Positions 26,550 to 35,475 of a DNA stretch of 57,024 nucleotides are shown here, in pieces; within the stretch, counting starts at the first letter, position 1; each line of letters starts with the position of its first letter. The DNA comes from Deltaproteobacteria bacterium (lineage in GTDB: Bacteria; Desulfobacterota; Binatia; UBA12015). Below the pieces are notes generated by a model. The model was not told the DNA's origin and did not search any database. It saw only the letters and a list, made by a program, of their open reading frames with translations. The position numbers and the translations under genes are program-made. Location: NCBI GenBank assembly GCA_029262355.1, contig JAJCZO010000249.1, positions 1 to 57,024 of the forward strand, read 5' to 3'.

Positions 26550-27584
26550 TCACGAAGCAGCTCCCGGAGGCGGTGGAACCACGTCCACCCCGGACATCTC
26601 GTTCCCAAACGACTCCACGCCGCCGGCCGCGTCGTCCTGCCGTAAACGACATCCCGAGACCTGGACATCGACCACGACGTTGTCACTGGCGCCGCGGAAC
26701 CGGAAGCACACCTTCGAGTCCCGGACCGACCCGCCGACGACTCGGTTCAAGGTGGGGACACCCACCATCTCGCCATCGGGCTTGGTCGCGGCAAAGACGT
26801 AGCCCGACTCGACCAACTCGTTGTCCTCGAAGAGGTTCCGCTCGGACTGCCCCCGGATCTTGACGAGGGAGCCTCGGACGGAATTGCGCAGATAGCGCCC
26901 ACTGATCGAGTTCTTGAGATCGATCGCCGCCGCCGAACTGCCGGCGATCGTATTCCCGATCGCCTCGCACTTGCGGCAGGATTCGATCACGAGCCCCTCC
27001 TCGCCGCTGTCGAGGATCGTATTCTCCTCGATCACGGTCCGCGCGGTTCCCGCGCCGATGTGGATCCCGTCTCGCGTACTTCCGAGCACACGGTTGCCCG
27101 AGATCCGGTGCCCTTCGCTCCGTCCGCCGTCGGTCTCGCCGGCCACCTCGATCCCGTAACCATTGCCCGAGACCTCGTTGGCGATGACACCGTTCTGACC
27201 CCCTCCGCGAATGCGAACGCCTCTGGAAAAGCCCGAGATCCGGCAGTTGCGCACATCGGCCTGCTCCACGCCATCGAGGCGTACCCCGTAGCCCGACGCG
27301 CCGCCTTCACGGCCGCGGATCTCGTGGCCCGCGCAATCCAGCTTCGCAAAGGGCGCAAGCCGTACACCATGGTGATCACAACCCAGAACATCGCGGTCGA
27401 GAACGAGATCGCCCTGGACCGTCCAGCCGCAGCGCACGCCATCGTCGAGCCAGCTCCGAATCGAATCGCGCGAGAAGAAGACGCCGAGACCGACCAGCGC
27501 GGCAACGAAGAACAGACGCCGGCCCCATCGTGGGCGGGCCTGCCGCGCTTCCCACGGATCGATCGATCGCTGGTCTCGGACCAT
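26550..27584 (-). CDS. Membrane-anchored right-handed beta-helix protein
   Basis: About 344 aa. A short basic N-terminus and one membrane segment (RRLFFVAALVGLGVFF) precede a series of about ten 22-24-residue coils of the parallel beta-helix (PbH1/NosD) type, with patterns such as NRVLGSTRDGIHIG and NTILDSGEEGLVIESC. Such folds occur in polysaccharide lyases, epimerases and adhesion proteins; no catalytic residues can be assigned. Several cysteines (RCGW, LGCDHH, DCAGH, CRKCE) could form disulfides outside the membrane. The start could also be a GTG at 27599. It is convergent with the membrane protein gene and stands alone. Confidence 0.75.
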   Translation of the reverse strand: MVRDQRSIDPWEARQARPRWGRRLFFVAALVGLGVFFSRDSIRSWLDDGVRCGWTVQGDLVLDRDVLGCDHHGVRLAPFAKLDCAGHEIRGREGGASGYGVRLDGVEQADVRNCRISGFSRGVRIRGGGQNGVIANEVSGNGYGIEVAGETDGGRSEGHRISGNRVLGSTRDGIHIGAGTARTVIEENTILDSGEEGLVIESCRKCEAIGNTIAGSSAAAIDLKNSISGRYLRNSVRGSLVKIRGQSERNLFEDNELVESGYVFAATKPDGEMVGVPTLNRVVGGSVRDSKVCFRFRGASDNVVVDVQVSGCRLRQDDAAGGVESFGNEMSGVDVVPPPPGAAS

Positions 27585-27915
27585 GGCGGAGCATGACACG
27601 CCAACCGGCGGCCCGCGAACACCATCCCCCTGTCACACGGGGCTCCTCGCAGGCGCGGGCTATGGCGCGGTGAGCATGACCGTCGCTGGGGTGCCGTCGC
27701 TCGCCGAGGGGCGAGGGGCACCGTTGAACACCGTCAGGAACAGCATGCGCGGCCTACTCGTTGCTGCGAGCTGCCGGCTCTACTCACTCGAGGGCGGCGA
27801 GAGCGCGAGCACCGTTCGCTCTCTAGAAGTGGGCCCGTGGCGCAAGAAGCCCGACTCGTCGGCCACTCCAGCCGCCCGGTCTCGGCACGGTTGACGCACG
27901 CCACCGAAGAGCGCA
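27585..27915. other. Intergenic region with a two-part hairpin
   Basis: 331 bp between divergent genes. ORFs here have no family similarity. A compound inverted repeat (GGTGCC/GGCACC enclosing CTCGCC/GGCGAG, 27690-27722) could form a stable hairpin. I see no clear promoter. Confidence 0.3.
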
Positions 27916-28341
27916 ATGAAGACGACGATGAGCGGAACGGCACCACGAGGCGGCTTTCTTACACTGATGACGGTCCTGTTCAGCGTGCTCGCCGCTTCGA
28001 ATGCGCTGAAGGCGGTCCAACACACGTTCGCCGACAACCTAGGCTTCGTGTTGTTCGGGGTCCGGTTCGACTCCTTTGCGGCCAACCTCGCGCTCGGTCT
28101 TCCGTTCGCGGCTCTTCTGGCGACGTATGCCCGCGGCATCTGGACCATGCAGCGCTGGGTCATACCGATCTCGATCGCCTACGCGTTCTATGTCCCCACG
28201 AACCTGGTCCTGTTCTGGTTCTTCGACGCGGCATTGGAAGCACGTCCCGTCGCCGGAATCCTCGTGTACCTCTTCTTCGCACTTGGCGGCTCGATCGGCA
28301 CCGCCCTCTACCTCTGCTGGCACCACGACCGCCTCCACTAG
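27916..28341 (+). CDS. Small four-helix membrane protein
   Basis: 141 aa with four hydrophobic segments (about residues 14-34, 50-70, 80-103 and 110-133) and short loops; no family recognised. ATG start within a weak purine-rich context. It stands alone between an intergenic hairpin region and recX. The gene ends exactly where repeat copy B begins. Confidence 0.65.
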   Translation: MKTTMSGTAPRGGFLTLMTVLFSVLAASNALKAVQHTFADNLGFVLFGVRFDSFAANLALGLPFAALLATYARGIWTMQRWVIPISIAYAFYVPTNLVLFWFFDAALEARPVAGILVYLFFALGGSIGTALYLCWHHDRLH

Positions 28342-28367
28342 CAGGCCGTTGAAAAGCTCCTCCCGGC
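28342..28367 (+). repeat. Intergenic repeat copy B
   Basis: Second copy of the 26-bp element at 22958 (23/26 identity, core GTTGAAAAGC, same orientation, also immediately after a stop codon). It fills precisely the gap between the convergent stops of the small membrane protein gene and recX. Confidence 0.55.
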
Positions 28368-28368
28368 G

Positions 28369-28881
28369 TCAGGCGTCGAGATCGACGTCCAGGCCGATTA
28401 CCTGGCGGGCGATGGCGTAGGGGAAGCCGCGCCGGACCAGCAAGCGTACGGCCTTCTCGAGCAGCTTGGGGTCACCGTCGAAGCCGCTGGGATAGCGACG
28501 CGAGAGGAGATCCCGCGCACGCAGCAGGTCCCCCTCGCCGCTCTGTTCCACCGCAGCCGCTGCCACGTCACCCGGCACGCCACGATGCAGCATCTTCTGC
28601 GCGACCCGGCGACTACCCAGATTGCGACGCTCCGCCTCGCGTACGATCACGTCGGCGACCGCCGCTTCATCGAGATACCGCTGCTCGCGTAGTCGCCTGA
28701 GAGTGTGCTCGATCACCTCCGCCGAATACTCGCGGCGGGCGAGAAAGGCCTCGATTTCGGTGGCAGTTCTCGGCCGCCGCGCCAGCGAACGCACAGAGCT
28801 CGCGAACGCACGCTTCTCCTGGGTCTTGCGATCGCCGAGCGTGCCGACGCCGGGCCCCTCACGCCGCTTCGTCCACGCCAC
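28369..28881 (-). CDS. recX: Regulatory protein RecX
   Basis: 170 aa, a normal length for RecX, which binds RecA filaments and modulates their activity. Three-helix repeats are visible: AFASSVRSLARRPRTATEIE, RRLREQRYLDEAAVADVIV, GSRRVAQKMLHRGVP and the C-terminal LVRRGFPYAIARQVIG. The start is a GTG preceded by GGAG. recA lies 2.5 kb upstream on the same strand but is separated by a sulfotransferase gene on the other strand and by pilT, so the two are not one operon, unlike the usual recA-recX arrangement. Confidence 0.9.
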   Translation of the reverse strand: MAWTKRREGPGVGTLGDRKTQEKRAFASSVRSLARRPRTATEIEAFLARREYSAEVIEHTLRRLREQRYLDEAAVADVIVREAERRNLGSRRVAQKMLHRGVPGDVAAAAVEQSGEGDLLRARDLLSRRYPSGFDGDPKLLEKAVRLLVRRGFPYAIARQVIGLDVDLDA

Positions 28882-29059
28882 GCGCTCCTTCTACCACGCC
28901 GCCTGATGAAAGTGTGATGTCCCGGACTCATACGGTCACTGTCGCCGCTAAGGCGGACCGCGAAGCCGCGACGATGCCGAAGTTGCAACGAACGGCTCCT
29001 CTCTGTTCTGGTAGTACCGTGCCGCTTGTGCCCAACGCAGCCCCGGAGCTCGGAGCGGC

Positions 29060-29752
29060 ATGAGCCTCCCGAAACTGGCATCGAGCTTCGCGCGTCTTCG
29101 ACACCGACGTCGCACGCGCCAGATTCGCGCGGTCTTCCTGCACATCCCCAAGACCGCCGGCCAGAGCGTGCGGCGCGTGCTCGCGCCACACCGCTTCATC
29201 CTGAGCAACACGAAGCAAGCGTGGCTCGGATGGGAGAGCAGTTACACCCACGAGCGCTGGGCGACGCACGGCTACAGCCGGATCATCCGCGAAGAACTGG
29301 GCGAAGACGTCTGGGATCGAGCGTTCACCTTCTCGTTCGTACGCAACCCTTGGGCGCGTGCCGTGTCGGCCTGGAAGTATCTCGACCGACCGGGAGACCT
29401 CGCTTTCGGGTTGACGTTCGAGGAGTTCCTCTCGCTCGTCCAAACGCTCAGGCCCCGTTACGCACCGAACGACCGCGCACGGAACAAATTCTCCTGGCAC
29501 GTCGCGCCGCAGGCCCCGCAACTCCTGGACGCGAATTCTCGGTCCCTCATGGACTTCGTCGGCCGAACCGAGAACCTCGACGCAGACTTCGCCGAGGCAT
29601 GTCGACGGCTCGGCATCCCCGGCAGAGACCTACCCCGCGTGAACACGACCAACCACGGCAGCTACCAGATGTATTACGACGACCACTCTCGACGCACCGT
29701 TGCCGAGCTCTACCAGCAAGACATCGAGACGTTCGGGTACACCTTCGGTTGA
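29060..29752 (+). CDS. Sulfotransferase family protein
   Basis: 230 aa. Transfers sulfate from PAPS to a hydroxyl or amine of an acceptor, often a carbohydrate or lipid. The 5'-phosphosulfate loop is VFLHIPKTAGQSVRR (about residues 30-45) and the 3'-phosphate site is FSFVRNPWARAVSAWKYL (about 95-112). The length and the HIPKTAG signature fit the sulfotransferase-2 family. The gene stands alone between recX and pilT, both on the opposite strand. The acceptor is not deducible. Confidence 0.85.
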   Translation: MSLPKLASSFARLRHRRRTRQIRAVFLHIPKTAGQSVRRVLAPHRFILSNTKQAWLGWESSYTHERWATHGYSRIIREELGEDVWDRAFTFSFVRNPWARAVSAWKYLDRPGDLAFGLTFEEFLSLVQTLRPRYAPNDRARNKFSWHVAPQAPQLLDANSRSLMDFVGRTENLDADFAEACRRLGIPGRDLPRVNTTNHGSYQMYYDDHSRRTVAELYQQDIETFGYTFG

Positions 29753-29760
29753 GACGGGTC

Positions 29761-29780
29761 GGCGGGCCCGAGGGCCCGCC
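29761..29780 (+). terminator. Hairpin after the sulfotransferase gene
   Basis: GGCGGGCC and its complement form a stem of 8-9 bp starting 8 bp past the stop codon. No T-tract follows, so termination would be imperfect. Confidence 0.45.
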
Positions 29781-29931
29781 TCCCTGCGTCGAGCAACCAG
29801 GATGTCCGGGCGAGCGCGCTCGAGGAGGCCACCCCCAAACTCGCGGCCTCCTCGATCGCGGCACCCGAGGCTCTCCGATCACTCTCCCGGTCGATGGGTC
29901 GAAACTCGGAGCCGCAAGAAACGTCCTGGAT

Positions 29932-31143
29932 TCAGAAGCGCTTTACCAGGCGCGCGGCCACGGGCGGAGGGGTGAGTCGACCGGCGCGACCACTGGCCGC
30001 GGTGGGTTGCGAATCGGGGTCGGGGGTCGCTTCGGGATCGAAGTTGTCCCAACGCGCATCGGACGTCGAGCTGATCCCGCGCACCTGTAGTGCGAAGTCG
30101 TCGGGGTTCGTCGCCTGCGAGAGAGCTTCGTCGTAGGTGATGAGCTCGCGTCGGTAGAGACTCATCAACGACTGATCGAACGTTTGGGTGCCGTAACTGA
30201 TGTTGCCCTTGCCGATCGCGTCGGTGAGCTCGCGCGGGCTGCGCTCGGGATCCTTGATGATGTCGCGCACGAGAGCGGTGTTGACCATGACCTCGACCGC
30301 AGGCACGAGGCCGTTGCCGTCAGCGCGCGGCACGAGTCGCTGACTGATGATGCCCTTCAAAACCGACGACAGCACGATGCGGATCTGCTCCCGCTGATGA
30401 TCGGGGAACGCCTGAATGACGCGAGTCACCGTCTCCGGGGCATCGAGAGTGTGCAGCGTGCTCATGACCAGATGGCCCGTCTCGGCGGACATGATCGCCG
30501 TCTCGATCGTCTCGAGGTCACGCATCTCACCGACGAGAATGACGTCTGGGTCCTGACGAAGTGCGCCCTTCAGGCCGGCCGAGAAACTCGGCACGTCGAC
30601 CCCGACCTCGCGTTGACTGATGATCGAGAGACGATCGCGGTGCGTGTACTCGATCGGGTCTTCGACCGTGACGATGTGCAGCGCCTCGCGCTGGTTCATG
30701 AGATCGATCATCGACGCCAGCGACGTCGACTTCCCAGAACCGGTCGTACCGGTCACCAGAATGAGCCCGCGAGACTCCTCGGCCATCTTCGCAACGATCG
30801 GCGGCAGCTGCAGTTCTTCGAGGTTCTTCACCGAGCGCGGGATCGCGCGCATCGCGATCCGCATCTCGCCCCGCTGGTGGTAGATGTTCACGCGAAAGCG
30901 CCCGAGCTCGTCCGTTCCGTAGCCCAGATCGACCTGGCGGTCAGCCGTGAGACGTGCGCGCTGATCCTCGTCGGCGAGCTGCTTGACGATGTCCTGCAGA
31001 TCGAGCTCGCCGAGCGGCGGAAACTGCTCCTCCGGTCCGAGGTGGCCAAAGCGCCTGAGGAACGGCGGTGCGCCGAGCTTCAGATGAATGTCTGAGGCTT
31101 CGCGGTCCAGCGCGTGCCGCAGGATGTCGTCGATCATCAACAT
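29932..31143 (-). CDS. pilT: Type IV pilus retraction ATPase PilT
   Basis: 403 aa hexameric ATPase that powers pilus disassembly. The N-terminal PAS-like domain (RHALDREASDIHLKLG) is followed by the Walker A VTGTTGSGKSTSLA (about residue 130), the Asp box, DPDVILVGEMRDLET (Walker B) and the His box MSTLHTLDA. The C-terminal ~60 residues after YRRELITYDEAL are Ser/Pro/Arg-rich and extend past usual PilT. It is probably the retraction motor or a PilU-like paralogue. ATG with AGAGGGG upstream. No other pilus gene is in the window. Confidence 0.93.
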   Translation of the reverse strand: MLMIDDILRHALDREASDIHLKLGAPPFLRRFGHLGPEEQFPPLGELDLQDIVKQLADEDQRARLTADRQVDLGYGTDELGRFRVNIYHQRGEMRIAMRAIPRSVKNLEELQLPPIVAKMAEESRGLILVTGTTGSGKSTSLASMIDLMNQREALHIVTVEDPIEYTHRDRLSIISQREVGVDVPSFSAGLKGALRQDPDVILVGEMRDLETIETAIMSAETGHLVMSTLHTLDAPETVTRVIQAFPDHQREQIRIVLSSVLKGIISQRLVPRADGNGLVPAVEVMVNTALVRDIIKDPERSPRELTDAIGKGNISYGTQTFDQSLMSLYRRELITYDEALSQATNPDDFALQVRGISSTSDARWDNFDPEATPDPDSQPTAASGRAGRLTPPPVAARLVKRF

Positions 31144-31305
31144 GAAGACCCCTCTTCGCCGGGAGCCGCCCTATCCGCAGACGCACGAACGCGACAGCTC
31201 CCCCAAGGATCATCGGACGGCGGAAGTTCGGTCATGAGGCGATCCACCCGGGTTTCTGGCCGCCAGGCCCCCGCACGGGGTCAGAGGCCCAAAACGACAC
31301 GAGGC

Positions 31306-31330
31306 CGGCGGGAGCGATGCGCTCCCGCCG
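31306..31330 (-). terminator. Terminator-like hairpin after recA
   Basis: Perfect 11-bp stem (CGGCGGGAGCG and its complement, 3-nt loop) 38 bp after the recA stop. A short GTTTT run follows about 15 bp later in the direction of transcription. Likely ends the recA transcript before pilT. Confidence 0.6.
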
Positions 31331-31367
31331 ACCCCGCGGTCGAACTCTTGCGGCCGGGCTGCCGCGC

Positions 31368-32540
31368 TCAGGTCTTCGTTCCCCCGGCGACCGCCGCGCG
31401 CACGGCGGGCTCCTCCTCGTCGGCGAGCTCGATGGGCGCCACGCCATCCACGTCGACATCCTCGCTGGCGGGTGCCTTAGGGGTCGCCGACGGCACGCCG
31501 CGCTTCTCGCGGATTGCCCCTTCGATATCCGCGGCGATCTCGGGGTGATCGCGCAAGAACTCCTTCGCGTTCTCCCGCCCCTGCCCGATTCGCTCTCCGG
31601 CATACGAGTACCAAGAGCCAGACTTCTCTACGATGCCATCGTCCGCGCCAAGGTCCAGGATCTCACCCTGCCGGGAAATCCCTCTGCCATAGAGGATGTC
31701 GAACTCGGCTTCGCGGAACGGCGGCGCGACCTTGTTCTTCACGACCTTCACCTTGGTGCGATTGCCGACGACCTCGTCGCCCTGTTTGATCGCGCCAATG
31801 CGACGGATATCCATCCGGACGGACGAGTAGAACTTGAGCGCATTACCGCCCGTCGTCGTCTCCGGGTTTCCGAACATGACGCCGATCTTCATGCGGATCT
31901 GGTTGATGAAGATCACGATCGTGCGCGACCGCGCGATCGTCGCGGTGAGCTTCCGGAGAGCCTGGGACATCAGCCGCGCCTGCAAGCCCATCTGCGGGTC
32001 GCCCATGTCACCCTCGAGCTCCGCTCGCGGCACCAGGGCCGCCACGGAGTCGACGACCAGTACGTCGAGCGCCCCGGAGCGCACCAACGTCTCAGCGATC
32101 TCGAGCGCCTGCTCGCCGTTGTCGGGCTGGGAGATCAGCAGATCTTCGAGCTTTACGCCGAGCTTGCGCGCGTACGTCGTATCCAGCGCGTGCTCCGCAT
32201 CGATGAAGGCACTCGTGCCCCCATCTTTCTGGGCCTCGGCGATGATTTGTAGCGCTAGGGTGGTCTTGCCGGACGACTCCGGTCCGTAGATCTCGATGAC
32301 GCGACCACGAGGGACGCCGCCCACTCCCAGAGCGATGTCGAGCGACAGCGAGCCGGTCGAGACCGCCGTCACGTCGGCGGCGATCGCGTCGGCGCCGAGC
32401 TTCATGATGGCGCCCTTACCGAACTGCTTCTCGATCTGGCTCATCGCCAGTTCTACCGCGCGTTCTCGATTGCTCTCGTCTGCTTGTACCACTTGGCCCA
32501 TTTGCCCCTCCGACTTCCGTTTCCCACCCTTGCCTGCCAT
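31368..32540 (-). CDS. recA: Recombinase RecA
   Basis: 390 aa. DNA-dependent ATPase forming filaments for strand exchange and LexA cleavage. Walker [10 protein letters not shown], the strand [17 protein letters not shown], loop L1 [15 protein letters not shown] and loop L2 [22 protein letters not shown] are intact. The C-terminus is ~40 residues longer and acidic ([12 protein letters not shown]). ATG start (MAGKGGKRK) chosen over an in-frame GTG four codons upstream. It follows pgpA and cinA on the same strand, a widespread order, with a 254-bp gap that can hold its own promoter and two short palindromes. Confidence 0.97.
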   Translation of the reverse strand: MAGKGGKRKSEGQMGQVVQADESNRERAVELAMSQIEKQFGKGAIMKLGADAIAADVTAVSTGSLSLDIALGVGGVPRGRVIEIYGPESSGKTTLALQIIAEAQKDGGTSAFIDAEHALDTTYARKLGVKLEDLLISQPDNGEQALEIAETLVRSGALDVLVVDSVAALVPRAELEGDMGDPQMGLQARLMSQALRKLTATIARSRTIVIFINQIRMKIGVMFGNPETTTGGNALKFYSSVRMDIRRIGAIKQGDEVVGNRTKVKVVKNKVAPPFREAEFDILYGRGISRQGEILDLGADDGIVEKSGSWYSYAGERIGQGRENAKEFLRDHPEIAADIEGAIREKRGVPSATPKAPASEDVDVDGVAPIELADEEEPAVRAAVAGGTKT

Positions 32541-32594
32541 GTCGCGCCCCACCGTCCTTCCTCAGATCTGCCCTGAACCCTACACGCGGCATCG

Positions 32595-32607
32595 GACAAC
32601 CATTGTC
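32595..32607 (-). promoter_or_regulatory. Candidate operator upstream of recA
   Basis: GACAACCATTGTC is a perfect 5-bp inverted repeat with a 3-bp centre, 55 bp before the recA start. It is a candidate LexA-type site, but does not match a LexA consensus I can name with certainty. Confidence 0.35.
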
Positions 32608-32627
32608 TATCTCTTGGCCGCGCCCAC

Positions 32628-32639
32628 GTTCACTGGAAC
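32628..32639 (-). promoter_or_regulatory. Second palindrome upstream of recA
   Basis: GTTCACTGGAAC is a perfect GTTC-N4-GAAC palindrome 21 bp upstream of the first. It is the mirror of the Gram-positive SOS box (GAAC-N4-GTTC) and may be chance or a regulator site. Confidence 0.25.
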
Positions 32640-32794
32640 CATGCCGGGCCCTTACCGACGAGCAACGATGACGGGGACAAACCCGCATCTCTCTCCGGTG
32701 GATCCCGACCGACCTTATGGCCGCTTTCGGAGCCGATTGCATCGCCGGGGGCGACAAAATCAGCGCCGTTATTCTTCTTCGCCTTTTGTTCGTA

Positions 32795-34087
32795 TCATGA
32801 GCGAAAGCCGGATTCCAGCACCGGAAGGCCCAGGCCCCATCGCCGCACCCAGTCGAGGGCGATCTGCGAAGTGAGCAGTTTGATCCACGCCCGCGTCCCC
32901 CAGAGTTGGTGACGACGCGACAGCTGCACCCCATCGGCATCCAGGCCAAAGCAGACCGTGCCAACCGGACGCTCCTTCGTCCCTCCATCGGGCCCGGCGA
33001 CGCCGCTCGTCGCGACAGCGACGTCGGCACCCGAGAGCCTTCGGGCCCCGGCCGCCATCTCTCGGACCGTCTCCTCGCTTACCGCACCGAACGAGTCGAG
33101 TGTCTGCGCCGACACCCCGAGCACGCGCACCTTCGCCTCGTTCGAGTACGTGACGAAGTCGGCCAGGAAGTACTGCGAACATCCGGGCACGTCGGTCACA
33201 CGGTGACCAATGAGGCCGCCCGTGCACGATTCCGCCGCCGCCATGGTCGCGTTGTTCGCCCGGAGTACGCGACCGACCTCCTCCTCCATCGTCGCCTCGC
33301 CCTCGGCGTAGATCACCGGGCCGAGCGCTTCGCGAACGCGGACCGCAAGCCCCTCGACGCGCTGCTCTGCTCCGGCCAAGCTCCCGGCGAGGATCAGCTT
33401 CACGGCGATCTTCGGAAAGCTCGCACGGTAGCTCACCCGTACGTCTTCCATGCCAAGGAGACCGCTCACACGCTCTCCGAGCGCCGACTCGCTCATGCCG
33501 AAGGTTTGGAACACCCGCGTCACCGGCGCCGCGCCAACGCCGGGCAAGCTCGTGAGCCACGGTAGAACCCGCTCATCGAACATCGGCTTCATCTCGCGCG
33601 GGACGCCGGGCATCACCACCAGGTGACGAGTGATCCACTCCCCGCCGATGTCGCGCTCGCACGTCACTCGGTAGCCCGGCGCCGTCCCCATCGGGTTCTC
33701 GAGAATCGTTGCGCTCTGGGGGAAGTAGGCTTGGCGTAGATTGCTCTCGGGCATTTCGCGATTCATGCTCGCGAACAGCTTGCGTACCTGCTCGGCCGAG
33801 GCTTCGTCGAACCGAAGCGACTCGCCGAGCAACGCGGCCACGGTCTCGGTCGTCAGATCGTCCGTGGTCGGCCCCAGGCCACCGGTACACACGACCAGGT
33901 CGGCGATATCGAACGCCCTCTCCCAGGCCCACGTGATTCGCTCACGGTCGTCCCCCACCACCAGCACCGCGGCAACGTCGATGCCGAGCCCGAAACAGCG
34001 GTCGGCCAGCCATTGAGCGTTCGTGTCGGCGATCTTGCCGGTGGTGAGCTCTTCGCCGGTGGACAGGATCGCTACGCGCAGGGACAT
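32795..34087 (-). CDS. cinA: CinA family protein (competence/damage-inducible, NMN deamidase-type)
   Basis: 430 aa with two domains. The N-terminal MoaB/MogA-like domain (MSLRVAILSTGEELTTGK, VVCTGGLGPTTDDLT) covers about residues 1-170 and has ADP-ribose pyrophosphatase activity in studied homologues. The C-terminal PncC-like domain (AAESCTGGLIGHRVT and TSGVAGPDGGT) is the NMN deamidase domain that recycles NMN. Good GAGG ribosome site. It lies 18 bp after pgpA and upstream of recA, the pgpA-cinA-recA order common in bacteria. Linked to DNA repair or NAD recycling. Confidence 0.93.
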   Translation of the reverse strand: MSLRVAILSTGEELTTGKIADTNAQWLADRCFGLGIDVAAVLVVGDDRERITWAWERAFDIADLVVCTGGLGPTTDDLTTETVAALLGESLRFDEASAEQVRKLFASMNREMPESNLRQAYFPQSATILENPMGTAPGYRVTCERDIGGEWITRHLVVMPGVPREMKPMFDERVLPWLTSLPGVGAAPVTRVFQTFGMSESALGERVSGLLGMEDVRVSYRASFPKIAVKLILAGSLAGAEQRVEGLAVRVREALGPVIYAEGEATMEEEVGRVLRANNATMAAAESCTGGLIGHRVTDVPGCSQYFLADFVTYSNEAKVRVLGVSAQTLDSFGAVSEETVREMAAGARRLSGADVAVATSGVAGPDGGTKERPVGTVCFGLDADGVQLSRRHQLWGTRAWIKLLTSQIALDWVRRWGLGLPVLESGFRS

Positions 34088-34105
34088 CTCGACCTCGCAG
34101 TTGCG

Positions 34106-34498
34106 TCACACGAAAAGTCGCATGAGGAGATTCGCATAGATCCCGCTAACGACGTCGTCCAGCACGACCCCTGCGCCGCCCGGCATCCGACGGTCGATCT
34201 CGCCGGCCGGCCAGGGCTTCACGATGTCCAAGACCCGAAACAGCACAAAGGCGATGACCAGGTTTGGGATCGTAGGAGGCACCCAGAGCAGTGCGACAAC
34301 CATGCCGACGATTTCATCGATGACGATTTCGCCGCTGTCGTGCTCCTCGAGAACGCGCTCCGCCATGCCCGCAATCCAGCAAGCGACGACAATGCACGCG
34401 CCCACCAAGACCAGGGTGGGCACCAGCGAATCGGTCACGTGCAAAATCGCAAGGTACAGCGGAATGCCCAGAAGCGACCCGAACGTTCCCGAGGCCAC
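34106..34498 (-). CDS. pgpA: Phosphatidylglycerophosphatase A, start uncertain
   Basis: Dephosphorylates phosphatidylglycerol phosphate in the inner membrane. Family motifs are visible: GTFGSLLGIPLYL, DEIVGMVVALLW and FRVLDIVKPWPAGEIDRR, then GAGVVLDDVVSGI, with three or four membrane helices. From the GTG at 34498 the protein is 130 aa. The same frame continues 23 codons upstream (GLIRFLASGFGLGFAPV), which matches the family N-terminus, but meets a TAG at 34568-34570 without an ATG, GTG or TTG. The true start may be an AUU (34540) or CUG (34531) codon, or there may be a sequence error. Confidence 0.85.
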   Translation of the reverse strand: MASGTFGSLLGIPLYLAILHVTDSLVPTLVLVGACIVVACWIAGMAERVLEEHDSGEIVIDEIVGMVVALLWVPPTIPNLVIAFVLFRVLDIVKPWPAGEIDRRMPGGAGVVLDDVVSGIYANLLMRLFV

Positions 34499-34567
34499 GG
34501 GGGCGAATCCCAGCCCGAACCCCGAGGCCAGAAACCGAATGAGTCCGGAGCGTCCGATCGGCGGCTT

Positions 34568-35028
34568 CTACCCTGGAAACCAAGGTCTGTCCACGATTCA
34601 CGGGTTGATGACGCTGTGCAACAAGAAACCGCCACGCGGAATTTGGCTCTCCACTCGTGCGGGCGCGAGGCACTGGCAGACCCGAATGTGCCCGGCGAAC
34701 TCGGAGCGCAAGTTGTACTTCCGCACGGCCTGGGACCTGTCTTGCACTTTTGCCCGATCGCGAAGTCACGTTTTCCATGGGTTTTACTGGCACCGAGCTT
34801 GCTGCTCTACAGGGTTGACCGGGGGATCTACCGGAACCTAGATCCTGGCTCACGCACCCGAGCAAGCCGACCTCCTCCGCCCACATATTGATCCGTACCC
34901 TCAGATCCCACCTCTTCTGGATCCCCCGGTCATGTTTTCTCCCCCCAGCGCGCCTTGCGCGCTCAGCCAGCCAGCCTGCCCATTTCGCCCCGCTCCGCGG
35001 CACCGAGCACCATGCTAGGGTTGTGGCG
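34568..35028. other. Gene-free region with nested inverted repeats
   Basis: About 460 bp between pgpA and the DCC gene. No ORF shows family similarity. Within 34797-34867 a 7-bp outer stem (GCTTGCT/AGCAAGC) encloses a 7-bp inner stem (GGATCTA/TAGATCC, 34824-34845). This lower-GC island could be a small RNA or leader, but I cannot assign it to a known class. Confidence 0.35.
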
Positions 35029-35475
35029 ATGGCCCTCGAGTGGAGAACGCCCCTGCCAGGCCCTGTCGTCTTCATCGACGGTGAGTGCCTGCTCTGCAAT
35101 CATACCGTCGCATTCCTAGCCGAACGCGACCCCAAGGGGATTCTGCACTTCGCTCATCTCCAGGGCGAACTGGCCGCGCAGTGGCTCGCGCCCGCAGATC
35201 TCGACGTCGGGCGAGGCGGTGCCGTTGTGCTGATAGAGCCCGACCGGGCCGGGCGCATGAGCAAGCGTAGCGCCGCGATCCTTCGCACACTGGGCCGACT
35301 GGGCCGCGGCTGGGCGCTTCTTGCGCCGCTGGCGTCGATTCCCGGCGTACCCGCCGTAGGCGACATCGCCTATCGCTTCATCGCGAAGAACCGCGACCGG
35401 TGGTTCGGGCGCGACGAGAAGTGCCTCATCCCCAACCCGGCGCTGCGCTCGCGCTTCCTGGAGCCTCAGTCGTAA
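35029..35475 (+). CDS. DCC-family thiol-disulfide oxidoreductase (DUF393)
   Basis: 148 aa. Signature VFIDGECLLCNHTVAFL holds the D-x-x-C-x-x-C motif (Asp17, Cys20, Cys23), typical of DUF393 proteins with a thioredoxin-like fold. YRFIAKNRDRWFGRDEKCL near the C-terminus is also characteristic of the family. Start chosen at the first ATG that precedes the domain (MALEWRTPLPG). It converges with the aminotransferase gene, with the last 10 bp overlapping. Biological partner unknown. Confidence 0.85.
   Translation: MALEWRTPLPGPVVFIDGECLLCNHTVAFLAERDPKGILHFAHLQGELAAQWLAPADLDVGRGGAVVLIEPDRAGRMSKRSAAILRTLGRLGRGWALLAPLASIPGVPAVGDIAYRFIAKNRDRWFGRDEKCLIPNPALRSRFLEPQS

Noticed and set aside
27583-27894. 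103-codon plus-strand ORF upstream of the small membrane protein
   Set aside because: Low-complexity, no domain, and codon bias unlike the neighbours.
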